Source of the DNA: Oscillospiraceae bacterium | GTDB lineage: Bacteria > Bacillota > Clostridia > Oscillospirales > CAG-272 | NCBI GenBank assembly: GCA_015064745.1 | Contig: SVRR01000001.1 | Span: 149,330 to 213,329 of the forward strand | Direction: 5' to 3' | Length of the DNA stretch: 64,000 bases | In this document: positions 42,797 through 50,388 of the stretch, piece after piece | Layout: each line of letters begins with the position of its first letter | How positions within the stretch are numbered: the stretch's first letter is position 1 | The notes under the pieces: generated by a model | The model's input: only the letters and a program-made list of their open reading frames with translations | What the model was told of the DNA's origin: nothing | Databases searched by the model: none | Program-made: the position numbers and the translations under genes

Positions 42797-42877
42797 TGTT
42801 CCGTTTTTTTCCTAGGTTACCGCTGTGAAAAAATCATAAAATAAAAACGGAACGCTTTCAGTAATTTTGGAGGAATA

Positions 42878-43642
42878 ATGAAAAGATTTTTTGCGTTTTT
42901 GGCTTCTGCCTTAATTTTTCTGTCTGCATTTTCAATCAGTGCTGCGGAAAAAGAATGGCATTTTTATATTAAAAGAGGAGAGGCTCATGCGCCGCCTTCG
43001 ACAGATCCTTCGTTTTTACCTATCTTTGGTGACCATTGCTTTTATCTTGATAACAAGGCTGCCGCTTCAGGCGAAAAAAAGCTGTATTTGACTTTTGATG
43101 CAGGATACGAAAACGGTAATATTTCTAAGATTTTAGATATTTTGAAGGAAGAGAATGTGCCCGGTGCCTTTTTTGTTCTATCTCATCTCATTAAATCCGA
43201 ACTCTCGCTCCTAAACAGAATGAATGATGAAGGACATTTGGTTTGCAATCATACGGCGCGGCATAAAAATATGGCGCAGTTGAATAAAGACGAATTTTTC
43301 TCAGAGCTTTCCGCCCTCGAGACGATATATACCGAGCAGACGGGAAATGAGCTTTCTAAATTTTACCGTCCGCCTGAGGGAACGTTTAGCGGTGAAAATC
43401 TCCGTTGGGCAAATGAAATGGGGTATAAAACGGTTTTTTGGAGCTTAGCTTATAAGGATTGGAATGATGAGGTCGCTCCAAGTCGAGAAAAAGCCATCGA
43501 AATTTTAAAAAAGAACACGCATCCCGGGGCTGTAATTCTGTTACACCCAACGACCTCTTTAAATGCTGAGATATTACGTGAAATGATCAACTATTGGCGG
43601 GCGGAGGGATATAGTTTTGGCAGCCTGGATATGATTGGGTAA
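42878..43642 (+). CDS. pdaA: PdaA-type polysaccharide deacetylase (spore cortex)
   Basis: 254 residues. A signal peptide (about 1-22, SAFSISAA) is followed by a NodB domain whose first motif reads TFDAGYENG, the variant typical of PdaA, with NHTARHKNM (metal His) and YRPPEGTFS. PdaA removes the N-acetyl group from muramic acid to form the muramic delta-lactam of the spore cortex. GGAGG lies 6 bases upstream. No clear SigG promoter could be fixed. Confidence 0.85.
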   Translation: MKRFFAFLASALIFLSAFSISAAEKEWHFYIKRGEAHAPPSTDPSFLPIFGDHCFYLDNKAAASGEKKLYLTFDAGYENGNISKILDILKEENVPGAFFVLSHLIKSELSLLNRMNDEGHLVCNHTARHKNMAQLNKDEFFSELSALETIYTEQTGNELSKFYRPPEGTFSGENLRWANEMGYKTVFWSLAYKDWNDEVAPSREKAIEILKKNTHPGAVILLHPTTSLNAEILREMINYWRAEGYSFGSLDMIG

Positions 43643-43647
43643 ATCGA

Positions 43648-44316
43648 ATGAAACGTATTGTTTCCACAATAGTCGCTATTTTTCTTTTGGTCGCTTTTTC
43701 GTCGCACACCCAAGCAGCTATCGGTTTTTCGCACGGTGAACGCGGCGGAAAGCGCATTGCGCTTAGCTTTGACGACGGTCCTCACCCCACTTTTACCCCT
43801 AAAATCCTTGCTTTGCTCGAAAAACACGGCGTAAAGGCTACTTTTTTTATGATCGGGTGTAACGTTGCGCTATATCCTTCCGTAGCGAAAGCCGTACACG
43901 AGGGGGGACACGAGATTGGCAACCACACCTATTCGCACCCTCATATGAAGCAGCTTACTTTAACACAGTTAAAGGATGAGGTTCAAAAAACAGAAAACGT
44001 CCTTTCGGAAAACGGGATCCCTAAACCAAAGCTATTCCGTCCTCCCGAAGGATTTCGCTCAAAGGAACAGGTGCGCTCTTTGGAAGAATCGGGGTATCAA
44101 ACCATCATTTGGAGCCTTGATACGCATGATTGGCAAGGGAAACGTGTCGATGAGATCGTATCTGTCGTTTTAAACGGAGTGCAAGGCGGCGACGTATTAC
44201 TTTTTCATGATTATACTTCACGCCACAATACGACAATAACCGCCCTTGAGCAGTTGATTCCAAGACTACTCAAAGACGGTTATGAATTTGTTACTGTGTC
44301 AGAGCTGATGTGTTAA
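43648..44316 (+). CDS. Secreted NodB-domain polysaccharide deacetylase
   Basis: 222 residues with a signal peptide (about 1-24) and a NodB domain: LSFDDGPHPTFTPKIL, NHTYSHPHM, RPPEGFRS and LLFHDYTS. The complete DD/HxxxH metal site suggests an active N-deacetylase on peptidoglycan or another N-acetylated glycan, of PdaB/PgdA kind. It lies five bases behind pdaA and shares its transcript. Its stop overlaps the end of the convergent YesL-like gene by four bases. Confidence 0.87.
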   Translation: MKRIVSTIVAIFLLVAFSSHTQAAIGFSHGERGGKRIALSFDDGPHPTFTPKILALLEKHGVKATFFMIGCNVALYPSVAKAVHEGGHEIGNHTYSHPHMKQLTLTQLKDEVQKTENVLSENGIPKPKLFRPPEGFRSKEQVRSLEESGYQTIIWSLDTHDWQGKRVDEIVSVVLNGVQGGDVLLFHDYTSRHNTTITALEQLIPRLLKDGYEFVTVSELMC

Positions 44317-45290
44317 CCGTTGCCGACGGAAATACTGTTTGACTCTTCGGTTTTCCCGTATGCGTCTATCATGACTTCTTTGATCTTAAAATAAGCAGCA
44401 TACGTGGTCATATAAGCGCAGTTGGAGAAAAGAATTGTCAAGGGAAGCGCTACGGCAAGCGCGAGCATTGCACCCGAATAGGCAAGACCGAGAACAATAA
44501 ATATGAGGATAAGATTGCCTAAAAACGCTAAAATCAGCCGCTTTATACCGATAAAAGCAAAAATTAAAGAGTTTTTCAAAATTTTGCGAATAGAAAGATC
44601 GAAGGTGATCATTTGTAGATAGATGTAGCAACGCATCATCACGTACAAAACACCGATCACTAAATTAAGCCAAAACAAAAGACCGTTAACAAATCCCGCA
44701 CCTTGGCTTAAAATCATCACGTTTATCGGGATGAGTGCGATCAAAAGAATGTCGAGAATGCCAAACAAGAAGCCTTGCTTGAAATTGCGGCGAACAGCAT
44801 ACCAAAAGTCACTCCAAATAAAAACAGGCTCGCCTATGACCATATTTCGGAGCAAATAGGTCGTTCCGACGTTTACAAGTCCAAAGGTGAAGACGGTCAA
44901 CGCGCCGATTCCCATAAAAATATACGTTGGCAACGTATAGATCGAACCGAGTGTGGGTGCTCCGACGATGCCGCCAAGGGCAAGTAAAGGAGCACTCATC
45001 CCCTCATGCGCGAGAATGCCGGAAAAAGCGGTGTAGGATTGCTCCGCATGTGCGGCAAACTCCATATTGAAGACGCCGCTTAGTGCTACTATCAAAAACA
45101 AAAGAGGGAAGTTTCCTAGCACCATAAGGATGTTCACGGAAAGCAGACGTCCAAAGTCACGGCGGTAAAGGAGAAAGAATTTTTTAAGACCCGGCGGGAG
45201 GTTTGCCTCTTCCTTGGACACTCCCTTGCCTTCTCGTTGTGTGTCGAAGAGCTTGAAGCGTTTTTTCTTGGGCTGTTCTTCGTTGTACAT
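44313..45290 (-). CDS. YesL-like (DUF624) membrane protein
   Basis: 325 residues. A polar N-terminus (1-55) is followed by about six hydrophobic segments. The segment FWYAVRRNFKQGFLFGILDI is the DUF624/YesL signature. YesL proteins sit in sugar-utilisation clusters in Bacillus, with unknown function; here the nearest carbohydrate locus is 9 kb away. The protein is longer than the usual about 210 residues. No terminator separates it from the convergent deacetylase gene. Confidence 0.7.
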   Translation of the reverse strand: MYNEEQPKKKRFKLFDTQREGKGVSKEEANLPPGLKKFFLLYRRDFGRLLSVNILMVLGNFPLLFLIVALSGVFNMEFAAHAEQSYTAFSGILAHEGMSAPLLALGGIVGAPTLGSIYTLPTYIFMGIGALTVFTFGLVNVGTTYLLRNMVIGEPVFIWSDFWYAVRRNFKQGFLFGILDILLIALIPINVMILSQGAGFVNGLLFWLNLVIGVLYVMMRCYIYLQMITFDLSIRKILKNSLIFAFIGIKRLILAFLGNLILIFIVLGLAYSGAMLALAVALPLTILFSNCAYMTTYAAYFKIKEVMIDAYGKTEESNSISVGNG

Positions 45291-45413
45291 AGCAAGCCTT
45301 TCATAAATGAAATGAAATACATGCTTATTATAGCACCTTTTATAAAGAAAAGCAAGAACATATCATGAATTTTCACAGATAACGGAAAAGTGTTGTTTTT
45401 TACAAAAAAGAGA

Positions 45414-45442
45414 TTGACAAGGTCTCTGTCTTACGATATAAT
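45414..45442 (+). promoter_or_regulatory. SigA promoter of the GNAT acetyltransferase gene
   Basis: TTGACA (45414-45419), 17 bases, TATAAT (45437-45442): a full consensus promoter. Confidence 0.9.
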
Positions 45443-45488
45443 TGTGGGGGGATAGGATAAGTTCATTTTTAAAAAAGAAATATAAAGC

Positions 45489-45510
45489 GAGGCAGGAAAC
45501 ATCCTGCCTC
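45489..45510 (+). promoter_or_regulatory. Leader hairpin touching the ribosome site of the acetyltransferase gene
   Basis: GAGGCAGGA (45489-45497) pairs perfectly with TCCTGCCTC (45502-45510), with a 4-base loop. The GGAG ribosome site starts three bases after the stem. No T-run follows, so it is not a terminator; control of translation is possible. Confidence 0.65.
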
Positions 45511-45521
45511 TTGGAGCTATT

Positions 45522-46106
45522 ATGACACAGGAGAAATTACATCACATTTTTACTAACCCCCCTATTTTTGAAACAGAACGCCTGATTTTACGAAAAATCA
45601 ACATATCGGATGCGGATGAGATGTTTGCGTATTCCTCAAACGAAGCAGTCACTCGTTATCTTTTATGGGATACGCATCCCGATCCACTTTACACAGAGTA
45701 CTACATTCGATATCTGCAAGAACGGTATGCGGTGGGAGACTTTTATGACTTTGCCGTCGTTCCCAAGGAGACGGGGCGTATGATCGGTACGGTTGGTTTT
45801 ACTTCGTTTGATCTTCCAAATCGCTCCGCGGAGATCGGGTACGTGATTTCTCCCGTATACCAAAACAAAGGCTATGCTACGGAAGCGGTTATGAAAATTC
45901 TAGCGTTTGGGTTTGAAGAATGCAACCTTGAACGGATTTCCGCCGTATGCATGAAGGGAAACCTCGCAAGCCTGCGCGTGATGGAAAAATGCGGACTGAA
46001 AAGAGAAGGACTTTTAAGAAGTGCCGTATTTGCCAAAGGTGAGATGAAGGATGTGCATTTGTCTGCCATCACGCGTAAAGACTATTTCAGTAAAGCTTAT
46101 ATTTGA
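45522..46106 (+). CDS. GNAT family N-acetyltransferase (RimJ/RimL-like)
   Basis: 194 residues. The N-terminal [19 protein letters not shown] and the acetyl-CoA-binding [19 protein letters not shown] place it in the RimJ/RimL group, which acetylates protein N-termini or small amines. [12 protein letters not shown] is the conserved C-terminal strand. The substrate cannot be inferred. Its last 20 bases overlap the end of the convergent spo0A. Confidence 0.88.
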   Translation: MTQEKLHHIFTNPPIFETERLILRKINISDADEMFAYSSNEAVTRYLLWDTHPDPLYTEYYIRYLQERYAVGDFYDFAVVPKETGRMIGTVGFTSFDLPNRSAEIGYVISPVYQNKGYATEAVMKILAFGFEECNLERISAVCMKGNLASLRVMEKCGLKREGLLRSAVFAKGEMKDVHLSAITRKDYFSKAYI

Positions 46107-46860
46107 GTCGTAAATTATCAGCTATCATAGCGATGAATTCGCTGTTTGTCGGCTTTCCGCGATTATTTTGAATTGTATATCCGAAATAGGAATTGAGGGT
46201 GTCAATGTCTCCTCTGTCCCATGCCACCTCGATTGCATGCCGTATGGCTCGTTCCACACGGGATGTCGTGGTGGCATATTTTTTTGCTACGGAGGGATAA
46301 AGAATCTTTGTTACGGAATTTATAATCTCGTTGTCTTCAATGGTCATCAAGATGGCGCTTCGCAAATATTGATACCCTTTGATATGCGCGGGAATGCCTA
46401 TTTGGTGGATAATTTTGGTTACCTGTGCCTCCATATCCGGCTCTTTTTCGGGCGCTTTTGTATTCTCAGTGTCACGGCGGCGCTCCGCAAGCGATTCGAT
46501 GTGTAGGAGAAGACTTGGATAGTCTAACGGCTTTTTTAAGCAGATATCCGCGCCTGCGTGTACGCCCTCCACAAAGAGACTGTTTCCCGCAACGAGTGAT
46601 ACCAAAATGAAGTTTGGCGCTTTTCCGGGCGCAAAGGACATGCCTTTTACCCCGCGTATTACGCTAATACCGTCAAGGCGGGAAAGCCACGTGTCTACGA
46701 TAGCGATATCCGGGTGCGTGCGGTTGATCTTACTGACGGCTTCCTCTCCGTTGCTCGCCTCCTCAATATTGCGATAGCCCTCATTTCGCAAAAAATCCCT
46801 TAAATGACGCCTTTCTTCTACTGATTCGTCCGCAATTAACAGTTTCGTTGTTTTTTCCAT
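46087..46860 (-). CDS. spo0A: Sporulation master regulator Spo0A
   Basis: 257 residues. The receiver domain (1-125) has an acidic pair D11/E12, phospho-acceptor D56 in [12 protein letters not shown]88 at the switch Thr/Ser position and K109 in CLKKP. The C-terminal DNA-binding domain (about 145-257) is clearly Spo0[35 protein letters not shown]. It directs entry into sporulation as a phosphorylated dimer. The receiver's post-Asp segment DTWLSRLDG lacks the usual Met-Pro. The gene has its own SigA promoter, GGAG ribosome site and repeated TTGGTAAAA elements. The usual neighbour spoIVB is absent. Expression also overlaps at the 3' end with the acetyltransferase gene. Confidence 0.94.
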   Translation of the reverse strand: MEKTTKLLIADESVEERRHLRDFLRNEGYRNIEEASNGEEAVSKINRTHPDIAIVDTWLSRLDGISVIRGVKGMSFAPGKAPNFILVSLVAGNSLFVEGVHAGADICLKKPLDYPSLLLHIESLAERRRDTENTKAPEKEPDMEAQVTKIIHQIGIPAHIKGYQYLRSAILMTIEDNEIINSVTKILYPSVAKKYATTTSRVERAIRHAIEVAWDRGDIDTLNSYFGYTIQNNRGKPTNSEFIAMIADNLRLKYKLY

Positions 46861-46874
46861 TATACACTCCTTGC

Positions 46875-46990
46875 TTTGGTAAAATTTGGTAGTGTTACTA
46901 TTCTAGCAGAAATACCAGAAAATGTCAATTGCGTTTTGGTAAAAATATTTCCCAAACTTTCTCGTTTAAAATTGGTAAAAATAACCAAAT
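46875..46990. repeat. Repeated TTGGTAAAA elements around the spo0A promoter
   Basis: Related copies lie at 46875-46884 (TTTGGTAAAA), 46885-46893 (TTTGGTAGT), 46934-46946 (TTTTGGTAAAAAT) and 46971-46990, the last forming an inverted pair ATTGGT-N7-ACCAAAT. Two lie downstream of the -10 and two upstream of the -35. They do not match the 0A-box (TGTCGAA). Confidence 0.55.
46900..46928 (-). promoter_or_regulatory. SigA promoter of spo0A
   Basis: On the minus strand TTGACA (46923-46928), 17 bases, TAGAAT (46900-46905). Confidence 0.85.
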
Positions 46991-46995
46991 AGCCC

Positions 46996-47036
46996 AAAAA
47001 AGTGCTTCCCTTCGTCAAAAGGACAAAAGGGAAGCA
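46996..47036 (-). terminator. Intrinsic terminator of the ABC transporter operon
   Basis: The minus-strand transcript folds 47027-47036 on 47003-47012 (10 bp) and then reads C-A-C and six U (46996-47001). Confidence 0.82.
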
Positions 47037-47054
47037 TGGCATAGAAAGGGAGAT

Positions 47055-47741
47055 TTATGGAGCTTTTGTGCTTAATATACCGTTTTCCATGTAAAGGATG
47101 CGGTCGGCACGTGCGGCAATTTTAGGGTCGTGTGTAACCATTAAGAGTGTCTGATTAAACTCCTTTTGTGTTGCCAATAGAAGCTCTAAAACCTCGTCTG
47201 CGTTTTTGCGGTCGAGATTTCCCGTCGGTTCGTCCGCGAAAAGGATTTGAGGGCGATTGATCAAGGCACGTGCAATGGCTACGCGTTGTTGTTGTCCGCC
47301 GGAGAGTTCTTCGGGTAAATGGTGGAGTCGGTCCTTGATTTTTAGCGTTTCTACAAGCTTTTTAAGGCTATGCTCATAGCTGTAATCCGGTTTTTTCATC
47401 ATCATGGCGGGGACGGTGATGTTTTCGAGGGCGGTAAGCTGCGCAATTAAATTGTGTTTTTGGAATATAAATCCAACGTATTGACCGCGGAATTTCGCCA
47501 ATTGATCGGGCGACATTTGCGTTAATTCGTTCCCGCGGATACGAATGGAGCCCGAATTGGGAGTCAACAGACCCGCGCAGAGGTGCAACAGCGTTGACTT
47601 TCCCGAGCCGGACGTCCCCATGATTGCGACAAATTCACCGTCTTTCATCTTAAGCGACACACGGTTAACGGCAGTGACAACGTTGTCCGACTGCTTGTAT
47701 TGCTTAATGAGATCCGTAACCTCTAAGATAGAATTTTCCAT
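47055..47741 (-). CDS. ABC transporter ATP-binding protein, LolD/MacB family
   Basis: 228 residues. Walker A GTSGSGKST, Q-loop FIFQKHN, signature LSGGQQQRVAIARAL, Walker B ILFADEPTGNLD and the H-loop VTHD are complete. The family energises FtsX-type permeases in export, mechanotransmission or antimicrobial-peptide removal. It is the second gene after its permease, 35 bases downstream. Confidence 0.93.
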   Translation of the reverse strand: MENSILEVTDLIKQYKQSDNVVTAVNRVSLKMKDGEFVAIMGTSGSGKSTLLHLCAGLLTPNSGSIRIRGNELTQMSPDQLAKFRGQYVGFIFQKHNLIAQLTALENITVPAMMMKKPDYSYEHSLKKLVETLKIKDRLHHLPEELSGGQQQRVAIARALINRPQILFADEPTGNLDRKNADEVLELLLATQKEFNQTLLMVTHDPKIAARADRILYMENGILSTKAP

Positions 47742-47776
47742 GTTAATGCCTTTCTTTGAAAATCGGCTTCTGAAAA

Positions 47777-50119
47777 TTAATTATCATCCCGAAAAGAACT
47801 TGCGTTTTTCTCGGCGTAAAATTTCTTTTTATAAGCCAAATAAGGGAAGAGAAGGGAAAGGATGCAGGAGGGCGCAGTAAGTGCGATACCAACAAAATAA
47901 GCGTATGCAGGAAGATGGGTTGTACTTGCTACAATGCTGCTGGTTCCAAAAACTCCGGGTAGATAGCGTTCAAACAGGAAATATAGGATGCCAAAGGCGG
48001 CAAGGGTAAGTAATACAGAAAATAACGCTATCGGAAGGAGTAAAAGAATATTAGAAAGATAAAGCGAGCGTATACGAGACAACGGTGCGGATATTGCATT
48101 CAGAATATAAAACTCTTTTTCTCGCTTTTTGAAGAAAAGCGCCTGTGAATAGAACCAAGTCAGAGGTAAAAAGAACAAGAATAAGACAGTAACTGCGCGA
48201 AGGAGCTTTTCGTAGCAATAATTGTGTTGTATTTGATGTTCAAAAAACGTGTTTTCGGTTGTCACTACGCAATGACCCAACCGCGCGGCAATCCCCCTTA
48301 GGGCACTTTCGACATCGAGAAAATCCTTTACCGTACCGTTCTGCGAAACACGGAAGGTCATTTGATCAATAACGGGCGCGCTTCCGGTAATGCTTTCATA
48401 TGCGTCCGGATGCATTACGATGGGAATGCCGTCTACAGCGCTGGGAAAGTTTTCAACAATGCCAACTACGGTAAAAGAGTAATATGAAAGCTCAAGCTTC
48501 TCGTAAGCGGCCTTCCAAAAGCTTCTGCCCGTGAGATTTGAAATTTCTTTTGCGTCTTCATCAAGATAGATGACTTTTCCGTCTTCGTCTGTCTTCGCTA
48601 CAGCAATCGTAACGGTATCCCCTACTTCAAACGAAAAAGCTTCGCTGTTTTGCACTGTTTTGCCAATTAAAATATTTTGACGGTTTTCGAAAAGTGTCTC
48701 CGGTGCGCCCGAAACCTCGTATAATGAGGAAAAATAATCGGCAATATCGAAGGAACCGCTGAAAATGCGAAAATCTCCCGTATAGTGTAACGCGTTTTCC
48801 TTGTCACGGACCAAACCGTTGGTATCCACGATATTGTTATCAAAAATTCTTAAAAACGCCGCATAATCCTCGGCAGGTGACGAAGTGGGAAGGGTATATA
48901 CAGATTCAAGCTTTTCTAACTGCTTAAAAATTGAAACGTAATCCTCGCCCAGCATGGAAACGTTCGAAAATTGCATCGTAAAATGAGGCTCGGTGCGTTT
49001 TTGTTCTGAAAGATTTCCCGTGTAGATGGCGGAAAGATAGAAGCCTACCAAAAACAAAACGCTTAAAAGCGTGGAGAAGAGTGAGAGCGCTATATGGTGA
49101 CGGCGAAAACGAATAACGGAGAGTCCTTCGTAAAAGAGAGGAAACCTTCTATTTATAAGAGAACGAGAGTGCTTGGCAGGGATAACAGGGTTAACTTTTT
49201 CTTCCGTTGATAAAAGCTTTGCGGGCTCCGCAGCCGCCACCGTCCTCATGGCGAGGAATACGGAAAGATACAAAGCAACAAATACACATAAAATAATAAA
49301 AAGCCAAGCTTTCAAAGAGATGAGCGGCGCGCTGAAAGCGGCGCCGGAGCCACGGTATAGGAAAAGACAAAGCAACGAAGAGATGTAATAAGAGGGAAGT
49401 ATCAATGCGCTTGCTGCTATGAGCAGCTCAGCCATGGCTTGTATTAGAAGCTCACATCTTGTCGCGCCAAAGGACGCGTATATACCGAATGCAAATTTTT
49501 TATCATTCAAATGAACACAGTACAGGGAGTAAAAAATTACGGAAGAAAGCACCCCCGCGAGGAGCAACGAAACACCGCAAAGCAGCTTTATTTGATTGGT
49601 GTCTGCTTCTTTCGTATATAAAGGCGTGAATTCCACAGAGATTCGTTCGTTCGGTTCTTCCTCCGTGCCGAAAACTTCCGCATAGCGCGAACACATGGTT
49701 TCATAATTCGTTTCAAGGGAATCATCAATAAATATGCCCCCAATACCGTAGTTTTTGTTTCCCGTCAGTATTTCAACGTACACAGTATAGGTTGGATCAT
49801 AGGCGGCACTCTCATATTTTACGGTTTTTATGACATCAAAGCACATATCATTGCGCGAGACGGTTCGCCGATCGTTGCGCAACAAGAGCATTTCGCCTTC
49901 TGTCAACCCGGAAACGGTCAAATGATGCGTATATTCTTTATCGATTTTTTCATTGCGGATGGAGATATTATTTTGGAAAGCCAGAAAAATGGTAAAAAGA
50001 ATGCACTCTATTAGAAAAAGAGCAATAAACAATGGCAGAAACTCTCGAAAAGACTTTAAAATGCGATGATATGCTGTTTTAAAAAGCTTTTCAAGATAAT
50101 CTCGCATTTTTTCAAGCAT
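47777..50119 (-). CDS. FtsX-type ABC transporter permease
   Basis: 780 residues from the ATG at 50119, which has GGGAGGG upstream; a longer in-frame start has no ribosome site. One N-terminal helix (FLPLFIALFLIECILFTIFL) is followed by a 140-residue external region, then four helices (about 185-310), a large external domain after the fifth (about 365-660) and three C-terminal FtsX helices. This layout is that of MacB/BceB-type permeases with long extracellular parts. The substrate is unknown; the adjacent inverted repeat (50150-50172) suggests regulated expression. No two-component system lies beside it. Confidence 0.85.
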   Translation of the reverse strand: MLEKMRDYLEKLFKTAYHRILKSFREFLPLFIALFLIECILFTIFLAFQNNISIRNEKIDKEYTHHLTVSGLTEGEMLLLRNDRRTVSRNDMCFDVIKTVKYESAAYDPTYTVYVEILTGNKNYGIGGIFIDDSLETNYETMCSRYAEVFGTEEEPNERISVEFTPLYTKEADTNQIKLLCGVSLLLAGVLSSVIFYSLYCVHLNDKKFAFGIYASFGATRCELLIQAMAELLIAASALILPSYYISSLLCLFLYRGSGAAFSAPLISLKAWLFIILCVFVALYLSVFLAMRTVAAAEPAKLLSTEEKVNPVIPAKHSRSLINRRFPLFYEGLSVIRFRRHHIALSLFSTLLSVLFLVGFYLSAIYTGNLSEQKRTEPHFTMQFSNVSMLGEDYVSIFKQLEKLESVYTLPTSSPAEDYAAFLRIFDNNIVDTNGLVRDKENALHYTGDFRIFSGSFDIADYFSSLYEVSGAPETLFENRQNILIGKTVQNSEAFSFEVGDTVTIAVAKTDEDGKVIYLDEDAKEISNLTGRSFWKAAYEKLELSYYSFTVVGIVENFPSAVDGIPIVMHPDAYESITGSAPVIDQMTFRVSQNGTVKDFLDVESALRGIAARLGHCVVTTENTFFEHQIQHNYCYEKLLRAVTVLFLFFLPLTWFYSQALFFKKREKEFYILNAISAPLSRIRSLYLSNILLLLPIALFSVLLTLAAFGILYFLFERYLPGVFGTSSIVASTTHLPAYAYFVGIALTAPSCILSLLFPYLAYKKKFYAEKNASSFRDDN

Positions 50120-50149
50120 AATATCCCTCCCTTCCAAAAATCATACACC

Positions 50150-50172
50150 ACAAATGTAACAAAAACATTTGT
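50150..50172. promoter_or_regulatory. Inverted repeat, candidate operator of the ABC transporter operon
   Basis: ACAAATGT (50150-50157) and ACATTTGT (50165-50172) are perfect inverted copies 7 bases apart, 31 bases upstream of the permease start. On the minus strand TATGAT lies beside it. The arm spacing suits a dimeric regulator. Confidence 0.5.
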
Positions 50173-50286
50173 ATAAAAAATGAACAATGAACCAAAAAGT
50201 GAGAAAATAATATATTTTTCTGTGAGAAGTGTGTGGTTGAAAGAATGTGAACACGATGTTAAATGTGCAATTTTCGAGCAGAAATA

Positions 50287-50315
50287 TTGCAAAAATGGAG
50301 AAAGCGTGATATAAT
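50287..50315 (+). promoter_or_regulatory. SigA promoter of pckG
   Basis: TTGCAA (50287-50292), 17 bases, TATAAT (50310-50315). The gap 50173-50388 is otherwise without genes. Confidence 0.82.
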
Positions 50316-50388
50316 ATAAAAAAGGAATATTTGTTTTAATTCCATAATAAGCTTCGTTTGAAATTAATAAAATATAAAGGAGACAAAA

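Noticed and set aside
42830..42870. SigG or SigF promoter for pdaA
   Set aside because: A CATAAAATA string is present, but no matching -35 at the right distance could be fixed.
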